Shown: one piece after another, positions 15,459 to 24,196 of the stretch
How positions within the stretch are numbered: the first letter of the stretch is position 1
Layout: each line of letters starts with the position of its first letter
Source of the DNA: Tundrisphaera lichenicola
GTDB lineage: Bacteria; Planctomycetota; Planctomycetia; Isosphaerales; Isosphaeraceae
Length of the DNA: 64,000 nt
Reading direction: 5' to 3'
NCBI RefSeq assembly: GCF_051175385.1
Contig: NZ_CP195106.1
Span: 1,488,001-1,552,000 of the forward strand
Made by a program: the position numbers and the translations under genes
The notes under the pieces: model-generated
What the model was told of the DNA's origin: nothing
The model's database searches: none
The model's input: only the letters and a program-made list of their open reading frames with translations

Positions 15459-16586
15459 ATGGCCGACAACCTCGGGTCCGTCGCTCGTCCGTTCCTCGAA
15501 GTACGCCCGATCCTCCGGTCCATCGGGATCGCCTCGGACCCCAGGAAGCTGATCCTGGCGGTCCTGGGGCTGCTCGCGATGATCGGGGGATGGGCCGCGC
15601 TGGATCGGGTGATCGAGCCGACCAGGAAACCCGGATTGACCCAGGTCCAACCGGGCTCGACGATCCGTTCGGTCGATTACCCGACGGTGGAATCGTTGAG
15701 GGACGCGGCTCGATTGATGGTCGAACCTCCACGATCGGTGATCGGGCCTTTCGCGTCCTTGTTCGAGCGAAGGTCGGGCCCGGCCCGATGGTTCCGGTCG
15801 GCCCTGATGGCCCTCTGGTCGATCACGGTCTGGGGGATTTTCGGAGGGGCGATCGCGCGGGTCGCGGTGGTCCAGGCGTCGGTCGGCCACCGGGTGGGGA
15901 TCGGATCGGCGCTCCGGTTCGCGCTCCGGAAGTCGGGCTCGCTGATCGGGGCCCCGCTGACCCCCTGGCTGGCGATCTCGATCTTTTCCGCGATACTGGC
16001 CGCGTTCGGCCTGATCCACCGGATTCCCGGCGGAGTCGGGAGGACGATCGCGGAGGTCCTGGGGTTCTTCCCGCTCGTGCTCGGGCTCCTGATGGCCTTC
16101 ATCCTCCTGGGGCTGGCCGCGGGATGGCCCCTGATGCACCTGACCGTGGCCGCCGAAGGGGAGGATGCCGCCGATGCCCTGAGCCGGTCCTATTCTTACG
16201 TCAACCAGCGATTCATCCGCTACGCGAGCCATCTCGCGCTGGCCTGGGGGGTCGGGACGGTGGGCCTGATCGGCGTGATCTGGTTCGCGAGGGCCGTCCT
16301 GATGCTGTCCGATTGGGGGGTTGCGCTGGGGGCTCCGGCGACCGATCCCGCTTCGTCACTCGGGTCGTTCTGGGTGGTGCTAGTCGGTTGGCTGGTCCAC
16401 GGCTGGATTTACAGTTATTTTTGGTCGGCAACGGCGATCATTTACTTGATCCTCCGAAGGGATGTCGACGGCACCGACTGGCACGACGTTTACCTCCCCG
16501 AGCAGGATGCCGACTCTTTCGCGGGCGAGACTCCCCTCGGGATGACGGAGGTTGCCATCAAGTCGGAGACCTCGGAGGTGGCCTGA
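15459..16586 (+). CDS. Multi-pass membrane protein of unknown function
   Basis: The start at 15459 (MADNLGSV) has GGAG seven bases upstream; the earlier ATG at 15447 is less well placed. The 375 residues contain about six hydrophobic helices, for example ILAVLGLLAMIGGWAAL early on and WGVGTVGLIGVIWFARAVLML later. One conserved-looking stretch reads DALSRSYSYVNQRFIRY, which also occurs in planctomycete membrane proteins of unknown function. It could be a transporter-like or envelope protein; there is no motif to decide. It is followed after 117 bases by the binding-protein/kinase pair and might be part of the same unit. Confidence 0.7.
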   Translation: MADNLGSVARPFLEVRPILRSIGIASDPRKLILAVLGLLAMIGGWAALDRVIEPTRKPGLTQVQPGSTIRSVDYPTVESLRDAARLMVEPPRSVIGPFASLFERRSGPARWFRSALMALWSITVWGIFGGAIARVAVVQASVGHRVGIGSALRFALRKSGSLIGAPLTPWLAISIFSAILAAFGLIHRIPGGVGRTIAEVLGFFPLVLGLLMAFILLGLAAGWPLMHLTVAAEGEDAADALSRSYSYVNQRFIRYASHLALAWGVGTVGLIGVIWFARAVLMLSDWGVALGAPATDPASSLGSFWVVLVGWLVHGWIYSYFWSATAIIYLILRRDVDGTDWHDVYLPEQDADSFAGETPLGMTEVAIKSETSEVA

Positions 16587-16703
16587 CCCTTCGAGAACCG
16601 TTGGTGGTCCGCCGAGATCCATCCCATAATGATGAGGTTGTCGCGCTGGCGAGCGTTGCCTCGGTGGCATCGGACGCGAGAGTCGACCGGGAGTACCACT
16701 CCG

Positions 16704-18086
16704 ATGGGCACGACCGGACGAATCGGGACGGGCTTGCTGGCGATCTGCGGCCTGGCCCTGGCCGGCTTGATGGCCTATACGCTGACCTACGACGGCTTGT
16801 CGAATGGAAAGCGTCCCGGCCCGGGTCCGGGGCATCCGGTCGCGGCCGATGTCGCGGTCTTCTTCCCGGATCGTCGCGAGTGGTCGCATTTCCAGGAGGC
16901 CGTCGAGCTCTGCTCGCATCGCGGGCTCTGCCGGATCGCCGAGACCTCGGAAGGGGCGATCGTGGTGGAGACCCCTCGGCAGGCCCGCCGGGTCCGATTC
17001 CAGTGGCACGGCACCCGAGGCGTCCGAGACACCCGCGACGAGGTCGAGCGGATCGCGAGCCGGCCTCGCCCCCCCCTCGCGGTGGTCGGATCGGCCACGA
17101 CCGTGTTGACCGCCGCGCTGGCGGAGGCCCTGAGCCGGGAGGGGCCGGACGGCCCGGTCCTTCTGGTCCCCTGGGCGACCGCCGTCCGTGCCGGAGGCGA
17201 AGGAGAACTGCTCGCGATCGACCCGGGTCGGACGTTTCGTTTCTGCCCGAACAACCGGAGGCTGGCCGAGTCGGTCGTCGACGCACTGCTCGAACAAGAC
17301 GCCGACAAACTGCCCGGCGAGGTCTTCCTGGTGATCGACCCGCTCGATCCTTATTCGGGAGACCTGACGGACTGCTTTCGTCGGGCCATCCGGGAGAAGG
17401 TCCCGTCGGCCAGGATCATCGAGCGGACCGACATCGTCGGGCTCCCGACGCCGGCGAGCGGGCCGAGGTCGGTCCCGACCCCTTCGATGGCCGACGTGGC
17501 CCTGGCCGACGCGATCTGGACCAAAGCCGACGCATCCCCCGACGGTCGACCGACCTGGGTCGTCCTCCCGCTCCAGGGAGACCCTTCCCGGAGGATGATC
17601 TCGGCACTCCAGTCTCGGGCCTCGTGGACGCCGGTCGGGCCTGGCGAAGGGCCGGTCCGGGTCGTCTGCGGCGATGCGGTCGGCCGCGAGGCCCTGGAAA
17701 GCCTGTCCGGCCCGCGCTCCTTCCCGATCTGGTGCGCCTCGATTTCCTCGATCGCCAGGCCGGGTCTCGGCGTGACCGATGATACTCACGCGTTTGCCGA
17801 GATCGTCTCTGCGATCGTCCTCCTGATCGAACGGTCTTCGGTCGACTCTCCCACCCCGGACCAACTCCGGGATTTCCTTGCGACTCTCGATTTGCCCGAG
17901 ACCGATCCCTCGGCGTTCGGCCGCCCGCTCCGATTCGACCCGGAGGGCGAGCGTCGAGACGCGCCGGGGTCGGTCCTGGCCCTGCGGCCGGGGGTCCCGG
18001 GTCTGATCGGGTTTGCCCTCGGCAAGGACGGAAGATGGGTCCGGGCGGATCTCGACCGAGAGGCGTTCTCGGGTAGCCAGCCATGA
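16704..18086 (+). CDS. Membrane-anchored periplasmic-binding-protein-like (type I fold) sensor component
   Basis: The start at 16704 has GGGAG ten bases upstream and gives 460 residues beginning with one membrane helix (MGTTGRIGTGLLAICGLALAG). The remainder alternates beta strands and helices as in type I periplasmic binding proteins: VAVFFPDRREWSHFQEAVEL (a leading strand with a DxxxW/F pattern), PPLAVVGSATTVLTAALAEAL, VFLVIDPLDPYSGDL and WVVLPLQGDPSRRMISAL. The assignment is by fold pattern, not by close family match. Its stop overlaps the start of a histidine kinase gene (ATGA at 18083-18086), so it probably passes ligand information to that kinase. No ABC transporter permease or ATPase is nearby. 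Confidence 0.6.
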   Translation: MGTTGRIGTGLLAICGLALAGLMAYTLTYDGLSNGKRPGPGPGHPVAADVAVFFPDRREWSHFQEAVELCSHRGLCRIAETSEGAIVVETPRQARRVRFQWHGTRGVRDTRDEVERIASRPRPPLAVVGSATTVLTAALAEALSREGPDGPVLLVPWATAVRAGGEGELLAIDPGRTFRFCPNNRRLAESVVDALLEQDADKLPGEVFLVIDPLDPYSGDLTDCFRRAIREKVPSARIIERTDIVGLPTPASGPRSVPTPSMADVALADAIWTKADASPDGRPTWVVLPLQGDPSRRMISALQSRASWTPVGPGEGPVRVVCGDAVGREALESLSGPRSFPIWCASISSIARPGLGVTDDTHAFAEIVSAIVLLIERSSVDSPTPDQLRDFLATLDLPETDPSAFGRPLRFDPEGERRDAPGSVLALRPGVPGLIGFALGKDGRWVRADLDREAFSGSQP

Positions 18087-19582
18087 TCGATTGGCAAAAA
18101 ATCGGCGCGATCCCGGGTCGGCTTCATGCGGTCCTCGGCGCACCCGGCGTGATCATCGGTTGCCTGTCGGTCCTCTCGTTCGGATTCGGCCTGGTCGTCC
18201 TGACCGACGAATACCACCATCCGACCCGGATCGGCCGCGATGCGCTCCATCAACTGATCGGCGGCTGGCTGCACGTGGACGATTACCTGGGCTACACCCT
18301 GGTGGATCACGCCGATAGCTGGCTGGCGGCCTCGCCCGAGGAGCGACCTCGGGCGCTGGGGCTCCTCCGGAGGTCCCTTTCGGAACTGGGCGGGGGGCTA
18401 TCTGATCGTAATGCGGAGATCCGCCTGATCCGAGTCGAGGGGCTGGAGCTCGGCCCGCGAGGCGGGCCTCCCCTGGCCAGCTGGAAGCCGGAGTCGGGCC
18501 CGGTGGGCGGCGGGGAGGTGGGGACCGACACGGTCGAGGTGACGGGGGCCGCGAGTCAGGGTCCGCCCCTGGAGCTATCCGTCCGGTATCGGGTCGTGCC
18601 CGAGGTCTCCGCCGCCCTGGGTGCCGTCGAGATCTCCTATCACCGATTGCTCCTGGCCCTGGTCGGCCTCTCGGGTTATTCGCTGCTCTGCCTGGGCTAC
18701 ATGGTCCTGCATGCCCGCTCCCAGGGCGACCGGATCGCTCGCGAGGCCGCCGCCGCCGCCACGCTCGACCTGGCCGACCGGACCTGTCACGAGCTGGGAA
18801 ACGTCGCATTCGTCGTCGCGAATGAGCGAAGGAACCTCGCCAGCCACATCGAGCTCCTGGAACGGTTCGTCGCCGAGGATGCCGAGGCCCACGCCGGGGC
18901 CGCCCGGAAGGCGGGGCTCGAACCCTCGACCGCCCGTCGCTTCGAGGCGGCGCTCCGTCGGGAGTACGCCGATCGTGGGATCGATCCCGAGTTCGAGCTG
19001 AAGGGAAGCGCCACGATCGCCCGCGACGTCTGCCGGCAGATCGCGGTCTGTTCGGACTACATCGCCCTGACCGTCCGCGAGCTGGACGGCTACCTGAAAC
19101 AATCCTCGATGTCGGTCGACTTGGCCCCCTTGCCGCTCGAACAGTGCCTCGATGACGCCCTGGCCCTGATGGCCCCCAGGCTGGAGGCGACCGGGGCGAG
19201 GATCGAGCGTCTCGACCCGGTTGAGAGCCCGCCCAGGGTCCTGGCCGACCGCCGACTGCTCATCCATGCCCTGGTCAACTTGATCAAGAACGCGATGGAG
19301 GCCGCCTCGCTCGTGGAGTCGCCGCCGGTCATCCGGGTTGGGGTCGGTGTCGAAGGGGCGACGGGATGGCTCACGGTCGCCGATAACGGTCCCGGGATCG
19401 AGCCCGAGATGCTCCGACGTGTCTTCGAGGCCCGCTACTCCACCAAGGGGGCAGGACGGGGCCTCGGCCTGGCGATCGTCCGCGAGTCGATCGCCGCGCA
19501 GGGGGGGACCATCGAACTGGAAAGCCAACCGGGGTCGGGTACCCTGTTCCGGATCAGGCTCCCGATTTTTCGGCCGGCCTGA
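18083..19582 (+). CDS. Membrane-bound sensor histidine kinase
   Basis: The protein has 499 residues. Two transmembrane helices (about 20-41 and 188-210) enclose an extracytoplasmic sensor domain of about 145 residues. The phosphoacceptor is probably His236 in DRTCHELGN. The ATP-binding domain shows the N box (VNLIKNAMEA, Asn403), the G1 box DNGPGI (434-439) and the G2 box GRGLGLAI (458-465). The helical region between H box and N box is longer than usual (about 160 residues). It is encoded in an ATGA overlap with a binding-protein-like gene, as in ligand-relay sensors. No response regulator lies beside it, so the output partner must be elsewhere. Confidence 0.9.
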   Translation: MIDWQKIGAIPGRLHAVLGAPGVIIGCLSVLSFGFGLVVLTDEYHHPTRIGRDALHQLIGGWLHVDDYLGYTLVDHADSWLAASPEERPRALGLLRRSLSELGGGLSDRNAEIRLIRVEGLELGPRGGPPLASWKPESGPVGGGEVGTDTVEVTGAASQGPPLELSVRYRVVPEVSAALGAVEISYHRLLLALVGLSGYSLLCLGYMVLHARSQGDRIAREAAAAATLDLADRTCHELGNVAFVVANERRNLASHIELLERFVAEDAEAHAGAARKAGLEPSTARRFEAALRREYADRGIDPEFELKGSATIARDVCRQIAVCSDYIALTVRELDGYLKQSSMSVDLAPLPLEQCLDDALALMAPRLEATGARIERLDPVESPPRVLADRRLLIHALVNLIKNAMEAASLVESPPVIRVGVGVEGATGWLTVADNGPGIEPEMLRRVFEARYSTKGAGRGLGLAIVRESIAAQGGTIELESQPGSGTLFRIRLPIFRPA

Positions 19583-19645
19583 TGCCGAAGAGCGAGCCGG
19601 ATAAGGCGAAGAACAGGCAAGCGAAATGATTTGGGTATATTTATG

Positions 19646-22387
19646 TCAGCCCCAGGTCCAGACCCACCCCGAATCGCCCGCGGGGAGCTCGACCGACCAC
19701 GTCAGCCGGCCCGTGACGTGATCATGGCCCGGGGGCGGCAACTCGGGCTCGGCATGCCAGGGGCCGAGACGACCGAGCCCGGGGCAGGTCACGCCGATCT
19801 GGAGGGTCACGGCATGACGGAGCCGGGCCTGGACGGTCAATCGATGGACCGTGCCGCCGATCGGGCGTTCGAGTCGATAAGCGATCTCGCCGCACGGGAA
19901 ATTCTGGGAGATGCCCACATGAGGCCAGGCCCCGGGCAGGGTGGGGTCGAGCGTCAGTCGACGATCGGGGGCGTCATAATCGAGACCGGCGATATCGAGC
20001 ATGGCCTCGATCAGCATTCCGTGGAGCCGCCAGGATCCCGTGGTCGTCCCGACCCCGGATCGGGTCTGGTCGGACCCCCGGGGTGCCGAGCGGACCGAGA
20101 GGCCCAACGGGGCGAGGCGGGCGAGCAAGGCGTCGAGGATGGCGAGGGCCTGGTTCCAGATCCGCCCTTCGCCGGTCTCCCTCCCGAGCCGTACCAGGTA
20201 GCGGACCATCCAGAGAGTGGCCAGGGTGGAAAGGTCGTGAGCATGGCTATCGCCGGGGGTCCCCCTCCGGCCCGGCATGCCCGGATCCCCCGACCATCGG
20301 GAGAAGAAATTGCCGTCGCCGGCGATCGCGTTCTGGCGGAAGATCGCCTCGGCCGTCGCCCTGACTCGAGGGTCCGCGGCGGGGAGGAGATCGAACGGGA
20401 CCGACACGCCGAGCATGCTGATGTCCGTCGAGGGAGAACGATCGATCAGCCGGTCGGGGCGGTCCGTGTACCAGCCCCGGAGGGTCGAGATCCGTCTTCC
20501 CTCCAGGAATCGGCCGGTCGCATGATCGACCATCCCGGGGGCTCCGCCGTCGGTGGCCGACTCGGTCAGGATGCCTCGTTCCCAGATCCGTCGGGCCCGG
20601 TCGCCCCAGGGCTCCGCCTGTTCATCCCGGCCGAGCAAGGCGGCCAGGCGGACCGAGGCCTGGAGGCCGGCGACCGCGACGCTGTTCGAGTACAGGAAGG
20701 CGCCGAAACGGCTGTCCCATATCCCGGCCGAGTTGATCAGGCTCAGGTCCTCCATCCAGCTCAGGCCGGGATGGCTCGAGGTCCCGACGCAGACCCCGGC
20801 GGCCCGCTCGACGATGGGCCAGGAAGCGGCGACGAAGTCGAGGTCGCCGGTCCGTCGGTAATGGCGCTCCACCGACCAGGGGATCATGGCGGTCTGATCG
20901 ATGGCCGGCGTCTCCCACTCGGGCTGGCCGTCGATGGTGTACTTCTGGAACCAGTAGCCATAGGCTCGCGTCTGCCCCTTGACGGAGGCGAGCCATTGGA
21001 AGACCTTGCCGCCGATATCGGGGTGCCCGGCGCGGTCCATCGCATCGCCGGCTTCCAGCGCCTCGCGGGGCCAGCAGTAGGCCGAGAGGCCCCGGTCGAA
21101 GCCCGAAGCGATCGCGCCGGTCTGCTGGTCGGCGTGTATGGCCAGGGCCAGGGCCGATCGCCGAAGGCTCACGGCGTAGGTCGGCTTGGGAAAATGGAGG
21201 CCGGGCAGCGGCTCGATGAAGGAGTCCCACTCCTGGGCCGTGGCCTGCTCGACGGCGTCGAGATCCGCCGAGCGGAACCAGTTCAGGGCCGGCCGGAGCC
21301 AGTGGGCGAAGGTCCCCGGGTCGCCCCTCCAGCCGGTGAAGGCCCCGCTAATGAGCAGGTCGACCGAGACCGTCCCGCCGGCGGGCAATTCCAGCCTCCG
21401 GAGCAAGATGGCCTCGTTCGGCCCGGTCGGCTCGCAGTTGACCTCGCCCCGATCATCCAGGGCCAGGGCAAATTCCACGGTCGCGTCGCGGGCGAGCTTG
21501 CGGTTGACGTGCCCGTGGCCTCGATTGATCGCCAGGAGGGTCCGATCCTGGTCATGCCAGCTCAGTCCCGGCTCGCCGATCCCTCCGTTGACCTCGGCCT
21601 GGACGAAGACGCCGAAGACGCAGGCGGTCGGCTCGGCCCCGTCGTTGACCACCCGGAATCGCTTGATGTACTGGCAGGGAGATTCGGTCCCGCCCGCCGT
21701 CCTGGGCAGGCAGTCTCCCATCGCGACGAAGTCGGTCGTCAGGACGCGTATCGGGCCATGACGCCAGCTCAGCTCGGTCATCAGGAGGTTCGTCGCGCCC
21801 TGATAATGCTGGAACGACCCCCAGGCGAGTCGTTCGCTGAACCAGTCGAGCCGTCGGCCGATCGCCAGCCCCGAGACGATCCCCCGGAAATGGGATCGGC
21901 TCTGGGGGAGCTCTCCCTCGGCGGGCCTGACATCGGAGTGCAGGCCGACGGTCGGGAAGTAAATGTCCTGGGTCGTCCCTCGGGAGTCGATCCGGGCGGT
22001 CATCATCCGATTGCCGACCAGGCCCTCGGTCCCGGATGGGATCGGCTCGAACGCCTCGGCGCGGTCGGGGAGGTTCGGGCGGACCACGGAATCCTGGAAA
22101 GGGCCGCTGGCGGTCTCCCCCCGGCAGCGAGCCAAGGCCCGGTAGTGGAGTCGGACATTGACCGCCTGGGGCGGGATCGGGACGTGCCAGAGGCTGTTGA
22201 CCCCCTTGTTCTCGACCCAGTAGGCCGGCAGGGGACCGATCGAGATGTCATCGGCCGTCAGTTCGAGCCAGACCTCCTGGTCATCCTCGATCGGATGGGT
22301 CCCGACCACGGCCGACGACCACATTCCCGCCCGGACCTGACCTCCATGCCGCCCCTTCGCGGCCGCCTCGATCCACGTCGCCAGCAT
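19646..22387 (-). CDS. Large GH15-type (alpha/alpha)6 glycosidase, glucoamylase/glucodextranase-like
   Basis: The 913-residue protein has an N-terminal beta-rich domain (to about 370) and a C-terminal (alpha/alpha)6 barrel recognisable from FDRGLSAYCWPREALEAGDAM, TPAIDQTAMIPWSVERHY and GIWDSRFGAFLYSNSVAVAGL. This organisation fits GH15 glucoamylases and glucodextranases, which release glucose from alpha-glucans. I cannot assign the catalytic acids with certainty. No signal peptide is present, so it probably acts in the cytoplasm on storage glucan or imported oligosaccharides. GGAGGGG precedes the ATG at 22387. A hairpin (22402-22429) lies in its leader. Confidence 0.8.
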   Translation of the reverse strand: MLATWIEAAAKGRHGGQVRAGMWSSAVVGTHPIEDDQEVWLELTADDISIGPLPAYWVENKGVNSLWHVPIPPQAVNVRLHYRALARCRGETASGPFQDSVVRPNLPDRAEAFEPIPSGTEGLVGNRMMTARIDSRGTTQDIYFPTVGLHSDVRPAEGELPQSRSHFRGIVSGLAIGRRLDWFSERLAWGSFQHYQGATNLLMTELSWRHGPIRVLTTDFVAMGDCLPRTAGGTESPCQYIKRFRVVNDGAEPTACVFGVFVQAEVNGGIGEPGLSWHDQDRTLLAINRGHGHVNRKLARDATVEFALALDDRGEVNCEPTGPNEAILLRRLELPAGGTVSVDLLISGAFTGWRGDPGTFAHWLRPALNWFRSADLDAVEQATAQEWDSFIEPLPGLHFPKPTYAVSLRRSALALAIHADQQTGAIASGFDRGLSAYCWPREALEAGDAMDRAGHPDIGGKVFQWLASVKGQTRAYGYWFQKYTIDGQPEWETPAIDQTAMIPWSVERHYRRTGDLDFVAASWPIVERAAGVCVGTSSHPGLSWMEDLSLINSAGIWDSRFGAFLYSNSVAVAGLQASVRLAALLGRDEQAEPWGDRARRIWERGILTESATDGGAPGMVDHATGRFLEGRRISTLRGWYTDRPDRLIDRSPSTDISMLGVSVPFDLLPAADPRVRATAEAIFRQNAIAGDGNFFSRWSGDPGMPGRRGTPGDSHAHDLSTLATLWMVRYLVRLGRETGEGRIWNQALAILDALLARLAPLGLSVRSAPRGSDQTRSGVGTTTGSWRLHGMLIEAMLDIAGLDYDAPDRRLTLDPTLPGAWPHVGISQNFPCGEIAYRLERPIGGTVHRLTVQARLRHAVTLQIGVTCPGLGRLGPWHAEPELPPPGHDHVTGRLTWSVELPAGDSGWVWTWG

Positions 22388-22401
22388 TACCCCTCCTTTG
22401 A

Positions 22402-22429
22402 CACCTCACCTTGGCCCACGAGTGAGGTG
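22402..22429 (-). other. Hairpin in the leader of the GH15-type gene
   Basis: CACCTCAC (22402-22409) pairs perfectly with GTGAGGTG (22422-22429) around a 12-base loop. It lies 14 bases before the start codon, just upstream of the ribosome site, so it could affect translation initiation. A second small hairpin, GCCCC-TCGC-GGGGC, lies at 22478-22491 in the same divergent region. Confidence 0.35.
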
Positions 22430-22615
22430 CGCCGCTATTTCCCCGGTTCCGCTGGGGGACTCTCATTGTCGGGCTTCGCCCCTCGCGGGGCAAGAGGCGC
22501 CTCGCGGTGTGGCAGCGGGCGGTCAATCTCGATCGGATCACTAGCCCTGAGAGAGGCGCGGGGATATAACACGAGTGCTTGCGAGGCCGTCGTGAGCCCA
22601 TGGAGAGTTGATTGA

Positions 22616-23518
22616 ATGTTTGCTAGTTTCAACGCGAGAGCCGTCGGCTTAATGGGTCTCTCGGCCGAAGAGACGATCGACCTGGCCGCCTCATCGGGAT
22701 TCGAAGGAGTCGATCTCCTGATCCGAGACCTCCTCCGATCCGGCTCGAACCCGAACTCGATCCGTACCATGATGGACGATCGAGGACTCCGAGGGGGGGC
22801 CTTCCCGATGGCGGTCGACTGGCGAGGAGATGAGTCGAATTTCCGACGAGATCTCGACGACCTGCCTCGCCTGGCCGAGGCCGCCGCGATCCTGGGCCTG
22901 ACCCGGACCGGGACCTGGGTCATGCCCGAGACACCCCACCGATCGGCAGATCGTGGGGAGTTGGCGAGCCTCCACATCCGACGGATCGGCGAGATCGCCA
23001 GGATCCTGGACGATCATGGGATCGACCTGGGTTTGGAGGTGATCGGCGTCGAATCGTTCCGGACGGGGTCCGGCGAGCCATTCATCACCCGCCTCTCGGA
23101 CCTCGACCGCGAACTGGAGCCAATCTGGGCCGAGTCTCCCAACCTGGGAATCCTGCTCGACGCCTTCCACCTCCACGCGGCCGGGGAGGAGATCGAAGCG
23201 GGCTTATCCTGGGGGATCGGGCGGGTTGTCTGGGCCCACGTGGCCGACCTTCCCGCCTCGGCCCTCGACGATCGCTCCAGGATCGTCGATGCCGACCGTG
23301 GCCTTCCCGGGGAGAATGGGGCGGTGGACGTCCGCGGCTTCCTCGATCGCCTGGCGATCGAGGGGTATCAAGGCCCCGTCACGGTCGAACCCATGTCGGG
23401 TTGCCGATCGCTGGCGGGCTTGAGCCCCCGGGAGATTGCCGATCGCGTCCGATCGGCTCTCGATGGGGTCTGGCCGGAGGGACGGGGACTCAACCGTTCT
23501 TCACGGTCGGTCCCCTGA
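22616..23518 (+). CDS. Sugar phosphate isomerase/epimerase-like TIM-barrel protein
   Basis: The 300-residue protein has the AP-endonuclease-2 / xylose-isomerase-like TIM-barrel pattern. It begins MFASFNARAVGL, with strand ends SSGFEGVDLLIRD, LGLEVIGVESFR, LGILLDAFHLHAAGE (metal ligands Asp and His) and VWAHVADLPAS, and finishes with YQGPVTVEPMSG (metal ligand Glu). Proteins of this family isomerise or epimerise sugars or polyols with a divalent metal; the substrate cannot be predicted. It is divergent from the GH15-type gene and converges on csrA, with a 24-base gap. Confidence 0.82.
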   Translation: MFASFNARAVGLMGLSAEETIDLAASSGFEGVDLLIRDLLRSGSNPNSIRTMMDDRGLRGGAFPMAVDWRGDESNFRRDLDDLPRLAEAAAILGLTRTGTWVMPETPHRSADRGELASLHIRRIGEIARILDDHGIDLGLEVIGVESFRTGSGEPFITRLSDLDRELEPIWAESPNLGILLDAFHLHAAGEEIEAGLSWGIGRVVWAHVADLPASALDDRSRIVDADRGLPGENGAVDVRGFLDRLAIEGYQGPVTVEPMSGCRSLAGLSPREIADRVRSALDGVWPEGRGLNRSSRSVP

Positions 23519-23542
23519 GGAATGAGATCGAATCAGGCAGAA

Positions 23543-23749
23543 TTAATGATGAGCGGCAGGGATTCCGAACGTTTCGGCCGGGTTCGCCGAACCGGCGTGG
23601 TTTGGGGCAATCTCTTCCCGGTAAATCGTCACGTCGGGGGGGGCTTCGATCCCGAGACGGATCTGGTTTCGGTCGATCTTGACTACGGTAAGAACGATGG
23701 AGTCGCCGATCAGAATTTTCTCGCCAAGCTTCCTGCTCAAGACCAGCAT
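23543..23749 (-). CDS. csrA: Carbon storage regulator CsrA
   Basis: CsrA is a small dimeric RNA-binding protein that controls translation and mRNA stability by binding GGA motifs, typically in hairpin loops over ribosome sites. The N-terminus is a textbook match (MLVLSRKLGEKILIGD, then VKIDRNQIRLGIEAP), and at 68 residues the length is normal. The C-terminal tail after position 45 is species-specific. The ribosome site GGGAG is six bases before the ATG and contains GGA; an ACCAGGATT a few bases upstream resembles the CsrA consensus core. Autogenous repression is therefore plausible but unproven. No flagellar genes or fliW lie nearby. Confidence 0.95.
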   Translation of the reverse strand: MLVLSRKLGEKILIGDSIVLTVVKIDRNQIRLGIEAPPDVTIYREEIAPNHAGSANPAETFGIPAAHH

Positions 23750-24196
23750 GGAAAAGCTCCCAATCCTGGTGAAAATCGTATGGATTCTTCTCGCCTACGA
23801 GAATCAATGCATTAAAAGAAGCAGTTCGCGTGCCGAATTGAGGATTCGGCGAATAAATTAGACGTAACCTTTTTTGGATTATCGCTTTGCCTCATTATTC
23901 AAGTTGAGTCTGTTCTTGAGTGGGAACGTCAAGTTTGAGACTATGGCCACCGATTTTGCGGGAGGTCTCGATAAAACGGGAACCTAGGTGATCAGTCAGA
24001 GTGAGGGATTCAGCTGCGGATAAGCCGGATCATCGAGCGGCGATGGATCTCTCGGACGCTTTACGGATCGAGGTCTGTTTCTCCGGAAGGCGTGCGGCAA
24101 ACCGGGATGGTTAGGTTCCAATTCGGTCGTTAGGCTGGCTAGGCCAGGCCCGATCCCCGACGGACCGGATGCCGACCGACCCTCGGAGTTCGTTCG
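23750..24196. other. AT-richer non-coding region upstream of csrA and the aminotransferase gene
   Basis: This 447-bp divergent region has no credible coding frame. About 23810-23960 is clearly more AT-rich than its surroundings, as expected for promoters. A perfect 7-bp hairpin lies at 23832-23850 (GCCGAAT-TGAGG-ATTCGGC), about 85 bases upstream of csrA on the minus strand. I found no clear sigma-70 pair and no RNA gene. Confidence 0.45.

Noticed and set aside
15452..17782. 776-codon plus-strand frame across two genes at 15-18 kb
   Set aside because: An out-of-frame shadow spanning the membrane-protein and binding-protein genes; its Arg/Gly/Asp-rich sequence shows no hydrophobic segments, whereas the other frame does.
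19631..22615. A 994-codon open frame on the plus strand opposite the GH15-type gene
   Set aside because: It mirrors the real gene on the other strand and arises from the high third-position G+C; its translation is Gly-, Arg- and Asp-rich without any domain, while the minus strand has clear glycosidase motifs.
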